Numbered from the stretch's first letter, positions 49,903 to 61,200 are shown. The stretch is 64,000 bases of DNA from Selaginella moellendorffii (GCF_000143415.4 NW_003314296.1:1-64000); one strand, 5' to 3'. The notes: generated by a model from the sequence alone, not told the origin. Numbers and translations: made by a program.

Positions 49903-51071
49903 GTGAGTAAGTTTTCTGTTTTTGATCTTCTTTCTACTCAGTGGAGTGACTTCTTTTTTCTTTATCTTTTGCAGCGAAGATTCTACTTTTGGGAAAGAGG
50001 AAAAAGTGAACAGCGAGGACGAAATTTGGACAAAGCTCTTGATTTTCCAAAGTTTTGTGCCGCTGCAGTTTTATCCGAGCCATCCATTCCTCTTTCGTGA
50101 ACAATTCTTTGACTTTGGGGAGGCGAAATTCGGTAAGCTTTCGTATTCGTCTTGATTTGTTTTGTCTTTGACAGTCGCTCTGTGCGAAAGTTGTTGATAG
50201 AACTCAATGGAGTGTGAACTGGAGGTTTTGAAAGAAAAGGTGTCACGAGGTGGGGATCGATCCAATTTAACCGCAACAACCTCTCGTGATCGCTTTGATT
50301 CCAGCAGAAGACTCGCTCGGCTCGGCACCACGATCAGCCTCCTCGAGCTGGACAAAAATGTTATGTTTGTGTTCGAGCATCCGTTTCACACAGCTCTTTC
50401 GTTCCAAAAGGTGCGCCTCTCTCTCTTTCGTACAAAAAAGTTTCTTGTTAGTTCTCTCACCACTCTCTCCTCTCGCCACCTAACAGGGAAATCCAACTAA
50501 CTCGATCAGTCAGTCCATCTCATGCTAAAAACTTCCATTGATTTCGATCACCAAACTCTTGTAAGTGGCAGGCAGCAGTGCCCCATCGCATGGTCTTAAA
50601 ATCCTTCACTGTCTTCTCGTTTTGCAGAATTTTTTTCCTTCTCATCGTCGACAAATTCTAATTCCTTTCTGATTCTACAGGCAGGGAATCTCGACAGTAC
50701 CCAAAAGAAGGTTGCGAGAAAACAAGCTTCGAGAACTTCCCCAGGTTTGCTTCCCTTTCCTTTCGTAAAAGTCGGCAAGAACAGAGTGATTTTTGACAAT
50801 CAGCAACAACCAGGGATTTTTCTTTTCTCTCCCTCTCTCGCTCTCTCTCCTCTTTTTTCCCTCCTTTATACCAACAGCTTGAATGCTCGACCTGTGTGGC
50901 TTTAGTATTTATTGCCATACTCCCAAGTACCATTTCTAGTGTGTGAAACACCCAGAACTCAACTGGGTGCATTTTTTCCCTTCCTTTTTTTCCCTTCTCC
51001 GTTCCCTTTTCTCTTTTCAGATACAACACAAGCATCTTCTGCCTCTGCTCTCGTTCTCTAGTTTTTTGAAA
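49903..51071. other. Region between the third PPR gene and the lipase gene
   Basis: No firm gene. A stretch at 49977-50140 looks like a spliced 3' UTR or an exon. A short plus-strand frame (50207-50410, MECELEVLKEKVSRGG...) ends near a splice donor (AAG|GTGCGC), and a piece at about 50681-50743 is flanked by plausible splice sites, so a small unrecognised gene may exist. The last 500 bp is pyrimidine-rich and probably the lipase promoter and leader. Confidence 0.35.
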
Positions 51072-52756
51072 ATGGCGGCTGATTTCTCGTTGTGCCGACA
51101 GTTAAGGCAGCAAATTTTACTAAGATTTCTCCCCCTGATCGTCGCAGTTGTCTTGCAACAACGGGAGCCAGCAGCACTAGCAGTTGCTCCACCAGCGCAG
51201 AGGATCGAAAGGAGCGATGGTCTGTGCAGGCAGCTGGTTCATCCATACAGCTACGACTGCCAGGAGTACATGGTAAAATTTGAAGTTTGCAGAGGGAAGT
51301 CTAACTAAGCTTTGGGTCTGTGAATCAGGTGACAACGGAGGACAGTTTTCTTCTTGGTGTCCAGAGGATCAAGAGTCCAAAGTCTCCTGCAAGCCGAGGC
51401 CCTGTCTTCTTGTATCATGGAGTTCTTATCGTAAGTTCCATTTTCCTCCTGGTTACTCTTCTTTTCTCTTTTTCATTTTGTTGTTTTGTTCTTGTAGGGT
51501 GGTGATATCTGGGTGCTCAATCCTCCCTCTGAATCTTTGCCATATATCCTCGCAGATGCCGGTTATGATGTGTGGCTTGGAAACACGCGCACTACAAGCT
51601 TCAGTTACGGCCATGTTTCTTACAGGAGAAGCGATCAAGTGAGTGTTCTCTCTCGAAAGTTTTATGTGACGAAACAATCTTTTCTTGCAGGGCTTCTGGG
51701 ACTGGAGTGTGGATGAATTGTCACGGTATGACCTCTCTGCGATGATCAAGCATACGTATGCCGTCACTGGCAGGCAGATCAAGTTCATTGGGTATTCCGA
51801 GGTATCCAGCACTCTTTTCTCTTTTCTTTTAGTTTCGGCTTTTTTCTCCACAACCAGGGAACACAAGCAGCATTTGCAGCATTCTCTCAAGGCCAATTGG
51901 TAGAATACATCGAGAAGGCAGTAATGCTCGCTCCCATCGCTTATCTACACCATTTTACTTCACCTATCGGACTTGCCGGCATAGCCATACAACTTGATAA
52001 GGTAGAATCGACCCGTTTTTTTAACTTTGCACTGAATGGCTTTTCATTAAGGTTCTCGACTTTTGCAGATTTATGACGCTCTTCATATCTATCAGTTCAG
52101 CCTCACCTATCGCTCGTAAGCTTTCGGAAGTTCGTGTGTCACTCATAGTTTTTCTGCTCCAAAACAGACGGACTGGAAAGCAGCTCCTGGATTACCTCTG
52201 CCCAAACAACATCAACTTCTGCCAGAAGAACTGGATCACACTTCTCACTGGTATGTAATCTTCCTTTCCATGAATTTCACTCAGATCTTCCAAAACAGGG
52301 AACAATTGCTGCTTGAACAACAGCCGATGGGAATTCTACGACAACTACGAGCTCCAAGACACCTCCGCCAAGAACATGAAGCACTTCGCACAGCGTAAGC
52401 TCAGAAAAGTGTTCCCTTCCAATTTTCCGGGAAACAAATGCTTGTATCGTACAGAGTACCGTACGCAGACCTTCTGCAAGTTTGACTATGGCGCGACCGA
52501 GAACTTCCGGCGGTACCGGTCAAAGTCGCCGCCCTCGTACGACTTGACCGGCATCCCGAGTCAACTCCCCTTGCTCCTCATCAACGGCGGGCGTGACGCG
52601 CTCTCGGATCCAACGGACGTGGATCGCCTAATCGCGGAGCTCCCCTCGCGCCCACAGCACCTCTTTATTCCCGACTATGCCCATTTTGATTTCGTGCTTG
52701 GCCTCAATGCCAAGGACAAGGTGTACGGTCGGGTACTCTCCTTTTTCGCTGGGTGA
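51072..52756 (+). CDS. Acid lipase / triacylglycerol lipase, LIP1-like
   Basis: Nine exons, all GT-AG, join in frame to about 408 residues: 51072-51272, 51329-51430, 51498-51638, 51691-51801, 51858-52001, 52069-52115, 52168-52250, 52299-52394, 52455-52756. A secretory N-terminus (LLRFLPLIVAVVL) is followed by the LIP1 pattern: CRQLVHPYSYDCQEY, VFLYHGVLIGGDIWVLN, ILADAGYDVWLGNTR, FWDWSVDELSRYDL, the nucleophile elbow FIGYSEGTQ, then NWITLLTG, NNCCLNNSR and FDYGATENFRRY. The acid and histidine are seen in LINGGRDALSDPTDV and DYAHFDFVLG, completing the Ser-Asp-His triad. These alpha/beta-hydrolases hydrolyse triacylglycerol or sterol esters in vacuolar or extracellular compartments. Intact. Confidence 0.93.
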
Positions 52757-53975
52757 CACGTGGCACCCTGTGAAGGCTTTTCGTTCTCCCGCGGCTGCGC
52801 CAGGAAGTGTGAGACTTTCTTTGTTTGCAGATCCTTCGAGGGGATCTACTGGGAGTTGCCAGTTTCTCTGGCGATCTGGAGTGAGATAATCGGCTCCATC
52901 TTGCTGCAATGGAGGAACCGATTCAAACATGTTTGTGGCCACTGAAATGTAGCTCCTGTTACTTTTTGCTCTGAGCCTTTTAGCTAGTTCAATTAAGATG
53001 GCATATGGTGGCAATGTATAAATATTTAACCAACTTAATTCAGGGATGTCAACTTAATTCTATAGTACTATGATTAATTTGTTGTCCAACTAAGTAATAT
53101 TTAAAAAAAAAACATTTTGTACATGATAAATCATTTTCATAGATTTTTTGAATATCTCAAACAAAACAATCCATTCAACATATACAAATAAATCTATCTA
53201 ATAGTTTTGTTAAAAGTATTTTATACTTTTGTAGTGCTTATTAGTTAATAACTTAATTATTAAAAGTATCAACACTCTATTAAATATTTATAAAAGATTA
53301 TTAAAACTTATATATGTTTTAAAAAATTAAATATTTTATTTTATATAAATTTTTCAAAGCTCTATATTTAATATCAAAGTAAAATAAATTTATTCAATTA
53401 TTGAAATTTCAACATATTTCTATTTAATTTTTATTATTGAAATACATAAAACACTATATTAGTAAGTTTTTTTGAAAACTTAATGGCATAAAGCCTCCCC
53501 ATTTTTTTGTTTTCTATATAACATTATTAGTTATTATTTTAATTGTAGAATATTATAAAACAAATTTAGATATATAATATACAAATAAAATAAACACTTT
53601 ATACCATAAAAACTTTAGAATAATAAACTTATATAAAGGCAAATTTGTTGGCAAATATGTAGGATACACTTGTGAAATTTAAGTAATGATAACCTTTATT
53701 TGATCAAGTCAAAAACCATGGTAAGAAAACAAACTTTTGCCAAAAATATTTTCTCAATTTTAACTGTTCAACATAAATCAAGCTCTCTTCCACATGTAGA
53801 TCTCCTCTTCCAATCATGCTTCCTCAATATTAATTAGTTTACTTGGACTCAGACTCGGACTTGGTCTCAATCTCAGTCTCGACTATGGCCTCGAACTCAA
53901 TCTTGGTTTCAGTATTAGTTTTTTGTTTTTAAATATAAAAAATTGGTAATAAGTTTTTGGTGTGGACTATTATTA

Positions 53976-53994
53976 ATATATATATATATATATA
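53976..53994. repeat. (TA)n microsatellite
   Basis: An uninterrupted TA run of about 19 bp. Confidence 0.8.
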
Positions 53995-54924
53995 CTAACT
54001 ATTGATATAAGTTTCAAAATATATATATATTTACAGGAGTAAAATTGATATATTTTAAAATTAAATTAACAAATTCATGAACATATATATTAAAACTAGT
54101 TAAAAATTATTTATAATACCATCAATTTAAATTTTTTTATTTTGTTACTATTATTTATGTTAAAGCATTAGAAAGTGAACATTCATTGTTATTAATTATA
54201 AAAGTGTAGAGATCTAAATATAAATCATTTTCTGAAATTATATTTAGAAAAGATTTAGCTTTGTTTTTTCAATAATGTTTTTAATCTTTTAATATAATAT
54301 AATAAATCACATTTATAAGTTTCTTTGATAAAAATATTATGATAAATAAAATTAAATATTTATTTTCTCACTAGTTTAGTTGAGGAATATTTATATTGTT
54401 TTTATGTATATATTTATAACTTTAATATAAATAACAGTTTTATATATAACCTTTCGATTTCTTTATAATAGTTTTGTCATTTTCCTTATCTGTGAATATG
54501 GATATTATAATTAGCTTACTTGACATCTTTTTACTTTTGTAAAAATTTCTTTTTTGTATGCAATCATTGGTAAATCCATGCAATGAGAGATATTTTCATT
54601 GATAGTGATAAAAAAATTGATGGGTATAAAATTAATTTTTTACTTGATTTTAAAGCGAAATAAAAATTGATCAAATTATGAATATATGGCCTCATTACAT
54701 CTATCTAATCTCCCTAGAACCCTAAATAACAAATAAATATAAATATGAATAAAAAATAAATTTTGATATCTATGTTGGAGGTTAAAATATTCAAATATTA
54801 TACAGCTTGCATAGATAAACAATAAAACTTTTCATAAAAATTACAAAAAAGTTTTTGCTTATCTTTATGCATATTTCTAGAATATTATAATAACAATAAT
54901 TCTTCACTTTACAATGTCCTAAAA

Positions 54925-54955
54925 AATAACAATAATAATAATAATAATAATAATA
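54925..54955. repeat. (AAT)n microsatellite
   Basis: About nine AAT units, with one interruption (AAC) at the left end. Confidence 0.8.
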
Positions 54956-55433
54956 GAAAAATTGTGATATTCTGGCAAACCATTACCTTTAAATATGGAC
55001 ATGTGTAAAATTAGGGCACTGATTAAAGTGAAATAACTTGTTGACCTTCATGCATTCCATCAAAGAGGGCCTTGGCTTAGTCAACATGCCACTCTTCTTC
55101 TGCTCAAGGCATCCTTGTTCTCTTGTGAATAATTTGCTTTCTAGCAAGATACACAGACCTACTAAATGTTTTTATAACCATCACCTCATAAGTTATTCAC
55201 GAAAAGGGTGCAGTTTGTGAGTATGAAGGGGAAGAGTGGTTGGGGCTTGATCACAACGCAATGCATTTATTATGTGAGGGAGAGCTCGCTCATTGTCTAC
55301 TTTTACTCATGAATCCCTTGGCACCAAAGTTTGGAATCACTTTCATTCAAATTAAATGTAAGGAATGGAAAATGATAAAAGGTTTATGATGCTAGCAAAG
55401 TTAACACAGCACCACGAACTCCATGGAAATCTT

Positions 55434-55652
55434 CTAGTTAAGTTTTGGGAGCTTCGACTCCTCCTGGACGGAGATGATCCATGTGTGTAGTGTATCTACG
55501 TCGCCCTTGGTCAATCTCTTGCCAAAGAGTCGAAAACAGTGAGCTTTGTTACTTCTGGGGCCTCCACATTGTGTTTGAAGAAGATGTGGAATCCATTTGA
55601 TCGCAAGAATCCTTGCCCAAAAGATCCGAATCGTCGACAGCTTCATCGCCAA
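55434..55652 (-). pseudogene. B3-domain gene fragment
   Basis: The open stretch contains LFGKRLTKGDVDTLHTWIIS, closely resembling LFGKKLTASDVNSLHRLLIP in the B3 protein at 45097, including the position before it (HCF versus WAL). It ends at KLPKLN with a stop, so only the first part of a B3 domain is present. No further B3 sequence was found beyond the stop. It is probably a truncated duplicate. Confidence 0.55.
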
Positions 55653-56040
55653 CCCATCCTCTTTTAAACCCGTAACTTATATAATCCCTTTAACTAACTA
55701 CCTATAGCCTTTTGCTTTCCCATTTATAGTTACTTACTAAAAATAACTAACCCTCGCATTTCTAGGGTTCTTGGATCGGCTATTTCGGAATCGCGAGGTG
55801 AGCGCTGTGATTTCCTGGCATTCTCCTGATTGGTAGCTCTGGATCGCCTGGCGAGGGCTGTATTTCGTAGGATTTCTCGCGTTTCTTGGATCCTTTCATG
55901 TGAATCTTGCCGGAGCTTCATCACTGGGATAGATAGAGCGTATGAGCTTCTTGATCGTTAATGTCTGTGGAGGATAGGACGAGATCCCGGCATTGTTCTA
56001 TCACACTGCTCACGTTATTTATATTTAATCCACAGATGAT
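55653..56040. other. Spacer 3' of the BAHD gene
   Basis: No gene or recognised repeat; short frames only. Confidence 0.4.
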
Positions 56041-57282
56041 TCAAGGAGTAACCAGGAACTCGGGGCTGGCAAGCAAATTCTCCCTCTCCTCCTCACGAAG
56101 CTGGATGACAACGGTCATGGTTCCATCTCTCGACCACGGGAGAAAGACGACGGTATCGGCCAATCTCACTCCAGGGCTGGTGACAAGCACAGGCTTCCCG
56201 CATCCAAATTCCAGCTCGTACAGAGAAAATCGAGCCCAGCTGGTAAGCACGATTGGTTCCGACCACAGTGATGGAATCATGTCGACGTTGTGCTGCTGCT
56301 GGATCCAATCCAAGAACCCGCCGATGTAATCGCCTGATACGTTCTGGATGGCGTCGTGGACAATCTTTGTGGCAAAAGACAGTGGTTTTGCCACCAGCTC
56401 GTCAGCTTGAGCGATGGCTTGAGCGGAGAAAGTCGCGTTTCCAAAGTACTCCTTGGGAAGACCTGGAAGTCGAGTCCTTCCATCCACAGGTATGACAAGC
56501 TTGGCTTCCTTCCACGCTTTTTTGCGAAGCTTGGTGCTGTATTTCCAGATGTGAGCTGCCAAGACTTCGAAGCGGGTGTAGTTTCCATCGCATTGGTCCT
56601 TCAAAACTTGCATCTGGCTGCTGGTGAAGCGAAACATGCAAGGCTTGATCTTGGCAGAGGTCTTGAAAAGAGAAGTATAATCCTGGTCATACTCTAGAGC
56701 CGGCGAGGTCTTGCTGGAGTTGAAGAAGGAACGATCGAAACAGGGAGGGTGAACGAGATCATGGCCTCCTGAAGCGAAGTGAGACCACGTCTTCATGAAC
56801 AGGTCCATGGCAGCTCCATCTCCAACACTGTGATGCATCGCTACGCCCAAGCTCCAGCCTCCGCATTTAAATCTTGTCAACTGGACGAGCAGTAGAGGAA
56901 CTTCCGTGACATCTTCGGCTGGAAACTCGCCACAGGGACACAGGGCATTGCAGCGTGACTCCTCAAAGCTCTCCAGCTTTTCATCCATAGATGCCTCGAA
57001 GAAGTCAACTCCACGATCGTTGCATTCCAGCTCGAGGCCTTTGTCGCCGGGGAGGAGTCGATAGCGGCCTGCCAAAGGATAACACACGGACAGTGCTCCG
57101 GACAGGGATTTCTTGAGACTTTCCGAGGACAGTGGCTGATCCTGAGGTGGTGCAAACAGCAAGACAAACGTTATGTAGTTGCGAGCTGAGATTTGATCGA
57201 GGACACACAGAGCTATCGGCTCCCGTGCTGGAGAAGGAAGCTTTGGCTTGATGATATCGTGCTGCCTGGACTCGAACTTCAT
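56041..57282 (-). CDS. BAHD-family acyltransferase
   Basis: 413 residues, intronless. BAHD enzymes transfer acyl groups from CoA thioesters to alcohols or amines in the cytosol (for example hydroxycinnamoyl transferases). The catalytic motif HxxxDG is HHSVGDG at about residue 168. The second family motif DFGWG is present as EFGCG in YELEFGCGKP, where the Asp is Glu and the Trp is Cys. Other landmarks are LDQISARNYITFVLLFAPP, LSVCYPLAGRYR, YTRFEVLAAHIWKYST and FGNATFSAQAIAQA. The acyl donor and acceptor cannot be predicted. It ends ...LLASPEFLVTP. Complete and without lesions. Confidence 0.93.
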   Translation of the reverse strand: MKFESRQHDIIKPKLPSPAREPIALCVLDQISARNYITFVLLFAPPQDQPLSSESLKKSLSGALSVCYPLAGRYRLLPGDKGLELECNDRGVDFFEASMDEKLESFEESRCNALCPCGEFPAEDVTEVPLLLVQLTRFKCGGWSLGVAMHHSVGDGAAMDLFMKTWSHFASGGHDLVHPPCFDRSFFNSSKTSPALEYDQDYTSLFKTSAKIKPCMFRFTSSQMQVLKDQCDGNYTRFEVLAAHIWKYSTKLRKKAWKEAKLVIPVDGRTRLPGLPKEYFGNATFSAQAIAQADELVAKPLSFATKIVHDAIQNVSGDYIGGFLDWIQQQHNVDMIPSLWSEPIVLTSWARFSLYELEFGCGKPVLVTSPGVRLADTVVFLPWSRDGTMTVVIQLREEERENLLASPEFLVTP

Positions 57283-57782
57283 GGCTACTTGACATCGTCT
57301 GTGGAGGTCTCCGCCTATAATTTATACAAGGTTTGCCATGTCTTTAGCACTTTGGGATCGCTACTGTTTGAGATTCTGACCGTCTGCTGGCACGAATCTC
57401 GAGAAGTCAAAGATGTTCTTCCAAGGACACCAGATCTTACCACTTTTCTCTGAAGCAATGTAGTGCATATCCGGTGGTTCTCAATCAACGTTGTGGAGTG
57501 GAAAAAGTACGAAAAAGCTACTCGAGCTGTAAGATATTCCCGTGTCCTTGAGTTCATACTAAAATGATTCCAGGAAAGTCCTTTCTTGTATCGTGGCGGG
57601 CCATTGTTTCCGTAGCTTTTGTGGAGTCCTTCACTTCGTGCAACATCAAAAGACGAGAGAAATCGATAAACAAAGGCAGATAGTCATCCATGGGCGGCGA
57701 TCGAAGAAAACAAACCAAAAGCTTGCATTTGTTTAGTCCGTTAGTCTTTCTCTTGATGGCAACGAACTAATAAAGAACAAAA
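57283..57782. other. Spacer between the BAHD and lipid-transfer protein genes
   Basis: No gene recognised; it contains the 5' side of the BAHD gene and the 3' side of the LTP gene. Confidence 0.45.
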
Positions 57783-58511
57783 TCACTTTTTTACTTGCGC
57801 AGCTGCATCGAATCGAGTGGAAAACTGATAGATGAGAAAAAAATCTATCGCGACGAAAAAGACTGGGAGCATCCATGGCCGTGAACTCCAGGAATAATCC
57901 GCGGACGAGAGTATCAGTGGTGTAGGGGGCATGAAACTTGGAGGTGGTGACAAAGAGCTCGCTGCCAAAGAAACTGGAAAGTCATTGATGGTGCCGAGCA
58001 TCAAGGAAAAGGAAACAGGCAATAAACAGGGACTTCGAAGAAGAACAGTTCATCGATCCAGAGAACGCAAGAGGTTTGATCAGGCAATCGAGCAAAAGAC
58101 CAGGAACTAACGAAGGAACTTTGGATCCATTCCAGGACTGGAAGGAAGAAGAGCGAGAGGAAGTTTACCTTGGATGTTGCAAGTGGAAGAGGGATCAAAG
58201 ACTGCGAGGCTGCAGAGCTTGGGAAGATCGAGCATGGCGAGTGTCACATTGTCTCTCGCGACGCCCGAGGCCATGGGCTCGAGATCGCAGGCGCAGCTCG
58301 CATTGGATCGGACGACGTGCTCAAGACCCGTGCAGCAATCGTCCGATGGAGCCGCCTGGCGGGCCTGGACGTAAGGTACGCACGGCGAGAGCAGCGGTTG
58401 GAGCGATTGACAGTCCTCCACCGCCGGGCCGGAGGGAGCGATCGCGTCTGCACGAATGCTGCCCAGCGCCAGAGGAGGAAGAAGAAGAACAAGAGCATGA
58501 AGAAGATTCAT
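57783..58511 (-). CDS. GPI-anchored non-specific lipid-transfer protein (LTPG-like)
   Basis: Exon 1 (58511-58169) and exon 2 (57973-57783), separated by a 195-bp intron, give about 177 residues in frame. A signal peptide (MNLLHALVLLLPPLALGS) is followed by the eight-cysteine motif: C (VEDC), C (LSPC), CC (SDDCCTGL), CxC (SCACD), C (KLC), C (STC). The second exon adds a Ser/Pro-rich linker (ASSLSPPPSFMPPTP) and a hydrophobic segment (MLPVFFVAIDFFLIYQF), as expected of a GPI-attachment signal, although it ends in a polar tail (STRFDAAAQVKK). LTPG proteins carry lipids at the outer plasma membrane for cuticle or sporopollenin deposition. The second exon is supported by phase and splice sites but not certain. 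Confidence 0.8.
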
Positions 58512-58834
58512 GGCTTTGCTTTTCCCCTTTCGGAAATTAGGGCTCTTTCCTTTAAGCCTTTGAAGTTTGAATGTTGACCAGACCGTTTCTTGGACCGAAT
58601 ACAAAATAATCTCTCTCTAGAAATTTTTACTCGGGACCTTTATTGGTCACCGCATTTAAATAAGAGCATTTTTGTGTTAGGAATAAGTTTTAGTTTACAT
58701 TATGGAATTTGTGTTGTTCGTATTATTTCTTTTTATTTAAGTTTTTTTTTCCTACTTACTAATTAATTTTACAAAACTTTTGCAGTGCAACCATGAAATT
58801 ACAATTTAAACTAAATGTGGAAATATTTTCAATA
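58512..58834. other. Spacer, AT-rich
   Basis: LTP-gene promoter on the left, AT-rich sequence on the right. No gene. Confidence 0.4.
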
Positions 58835-59184
58835 GATATGGCACTGATGGAGATGTATCTGTAACTATTGCAACTGATTTTGCTTCAACATTTAATCAAA
58901 TAGCAGAGACAATGGTTTATTTTTACAATTTAAACAATGATGGCAATGATTTTGAAGCATGTTCTCTTGATCAATATACAAGGAGTGGGACATGTATTAA
59001 TTTTTTCTCAATGAGACATGGACTTTCTTCTAGTGGATTTCAATCAATAAGTGCTCCTTGGACTGTGGATTATATTAAAGTATCAAGCAATGGAATTACT
59101 CGCACCTTTCTGATATATAAAGAATTAAATCCAAACAAACCTGGTTTATCCACACCTCAATATGATTCAATTGATGTTAACTAG
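58835..59184 (+). pseudogene. PLAT/LH2-domain gene fragment, AT-rich
   Basis: A stop-free stretch of about 115 residues begins after a plausible acceptor (TTTTCAATAG). It reads RYGTDGDVSVTIATDF, FYNLNNDGNDFEACSLDQYT, and later SAPWTVDYIKVSSNG. This fits the PLAT (lipoxygenase homology) fold: GTDxDV at the start, a NDFE-x-CSLD centre and W-x-x-D-Y-I-K-V near the end. PLAT domains of plants are stress-related and often membrane- or ER-associated. No ATG or first exon was found and the codon use is very AT-rich, unlike the neighbours. It may be a pseudogene or an exon of a gene whose 5' part is lost. The LTR element begins 65 bp downstream. Confidence 0.45.
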
Positions 59185-59249
59185 TGCTAAAATTTAGCAT
59201 AAAAAACTATCAGAATAAATGCTTATATTTTGAAATTAAATTTTAGAAT

Positions 59250-59425
59250 TGTGACTGCTTGGAATATGGAAAGGGAATATAAAAAATATGCATATCAATT
59301 AGCCCAAAAACCCTAGTTTATATATAGGAGTGAATAGTCCAAATTAAAACCAATCTAATAGTTACCAAAATCCCACAACACTAATATTAGTATATGGCAT
59401 CGCAGCCATAAACTTGGCCCTCACA
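59250..59425 (-). repeat. LTR (3' LTR of the minus-strand element)
   Basis: About 176 bp. Plus-strand landmarks shared with the other LTR: TGCTTGGAATATGGAAAGGG, CAATTAGCCCAA, CTACCAAAATCCCAC-type block, ATTAATATTAGTATAT-type block, TTGGCCCTCACA. Confidence 0.85.
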
Positions 59426-59442
59426 TCATTCCCTTCTCTTGG
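59426..59442 (-). other. Polypurine tract
   Basis: On the minus strand, CCAAGAGAAGGGAATGA lies directly before the 3' LTR start (TGTGAGGG), in the place expected for the plus-strand primer. Confidence 0.6.
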
Positions 59443-59696
59443 AATAATGGAAGACTATCAAAGTTCTTTTATAGATGGGTCAGGATCTGAAGGAACGTCA
59501 GGAGGAGGTATAGGTGGATCTATAGGTGATATTAATTGCTTATGATCCCTTTGTATGAAGTGTTTCAACTATTGCACATACACAATGTCTAAAGGATCAG
59601 CCTGCTAGACGTTATGCCAAACTTCATAAACTTGTGGTCCAACTTGCTGCAACACCCGATATAGTCCTTTCTATTTGCTTTGCACCTTGTGGACAC

Positions 59697-61200
59697 TTAA
59701 ACGTCAAATATAGTAACTGCTGACGGCATAGAATCCCTGTCTAGAAAATCCACAGATGCTGGAATAATAGGCTCATTAGAAACATGAGAACAGAGTGGAG
59801 AAGGAAGAGGAGCTCGAGAAAAAGCATCAGCATCAGCCATAGAACTCTCAGGGCGATGAACAACATCAAAATCATATATCTGATCAGCGCTCCGAGAAAC
59901 AGTGAGTATAGATCTCCTTACCCAATCGTTTCTAACAATCAATTATTTTTCCGCAGCTCGTGGAAGTTCCAGACGTTTCTTGGGAAGATATCGGCGGCCT
60001 GGAGTCAGTGAAGCGAGAACTTGAGGAGACAATGTGCTCTACAAACGTCCCAAAGAAAGTTTTGCCGAAGAAAAACTCACTCAAGCCAAGAGGCTCCACA
60101 TACCTCTCAAAGCCCACAGAGTAGTATGACCAACCAAGTTCTTTCACTTCAATAATGAAGTAATGGCAGCATGGTCACCTTCAAGTAACATCTGAGAACC
60201 ATGTAGATATGCATGACGTTTCTCGAAACCCCAAACTGCTACTAAACACTCCTTTTCTGTCGTGGAATATTTCACTTCTGTTGGTTGTAATATATGGCTT
60301 ATATATGCAATGGGATGGTGCTGACCAAGCACACTCGAACTCTCTTGCATTAACACACCTTCAAGACCAATATTAAAAGCATCCATGTGTAAAATAAAAA
60401 GTCGAGTGTAGTCAGGATATGCCAAAACCGGAGGAGTCATTAATAGCTCTTTGAGATCTATGAACACTCGCTCACAATCCGGAGACCAAATGAAAGATGA
60501 CGTTGATGACTTCAACAACACTTGCAATGGTGCAATGCAATTGGAAAGATGATCCACAAAACGACCAAGATATTACACCTAAGCGCTGCATATCATTCAC
60601 ACACTTCGGAGTAGGAAACATTATAATAGCCACAAGTTTGTCAAGATCACCTTGCAAACCCTTATGGGAAATATGGTACCGAAGATAAGTTGTGTCTTTG
60701 GACCCAAACACACATTTTGATCGCTTCAACCTTAAACTAACGTCTCGTAGTTGATCCAACACTTTACAAACATCACAAATGTGCTCCACCCATATCCCCT
60801 CCGAGTGGATCAAAATATCATCAATGAAGTAACAGTCACCTCCGGCATATCGCAAAAAATTTCATCCATTATCCATTGGAAAGTTGCTAGAGCATTGTTT
60901 AAACCAAACAGCATCACCAAGAATTTGTACAAACCAAATGGTGTAAAAAAAACAGTCTTAGGAAAATTTTTTTTAGCCATTGGTACTTGTTAGTACCCAG
61001 AAGCAAGATCTAGCTTAGTGAACCAATGACTTCACCCTAGACGATCCAAAAAATCAGCAGTGTGAGGAAGAGTGGTACACATTTGGGATCATTACTTCAT
61101 TTAACGGATGATAGTTGATGCAGAAACAAATACTCCCATCAAGCTTCATCACAATATGAGGTTCACATGCCCAAAAACTTAGTGGCCGAATGCGGTCTGC
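59697..61200 (-). pseudogene. Retrotransposon pol remnant: reverse transcriptase and RNase H
   Basis: The minus-strand frames 60472-60855, 60144-60557 and 59697-59942 carry successive pol motifs. The catalytic box is FIDDILIHS, the F/Y-x-DD motif of reverse transcriptase. It is followed by LRLKRSKCVFG, then the thumb and RNase H block: CERVFIDLKELLMTPPVLAYPDY (continuing to DAFNIGLEGVLMQ), HPIAYISHILQPTE and YSTTEKECLVAVWGFEK. The end reads FDVVHRPESSMADADAFSRAP. Frame changes and stops separate the parts. A CDC48-derived segment interrupts the RNase H end. Confidence 0.8.
59884..60031 (+). pseudogene. Captured fragment of a CDC48/p97 gene (two part-exons and an intron)
   Basis: On the plus strand, SALRET (59884-59901) is followed by a 55-bp intron (59902-59956, GTGAGT ... 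CCGCAG) and then VEVPDVSWEDIGGLESVKR and ELEET (to about 60031). This is the linker between the first and second AAA domains of CDC48, with the usual SALRET|xVEVPxVSWEDIGGLE junction. The surrounding retroelement runs on the minus strand, so the fragment is antisense to it. Nothing else of CDC48 is present. The intron is retained with both splice sites. Confidence 0.88.

Larger units (their letters stand above)
52757..55433. other. AT-rich intergenic spacer with microsatellites
   Basis: No gene is supported over about 2.7 kb. It is very AT-rich, with (TA)n near 53976-53994 and an (AAT)n tract near 54925-54955. A CTCAG/ACTCGGACTTGG-like degenerate repeat occurs around 53840-53905. Confidence 0.6.

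Noticed and set aside
59446-59700. Complete integrase in the LTR element
   Set aside because: Only a short C-terminal-like stretch with stops is visible; no HHCC or DDE pattern was found.
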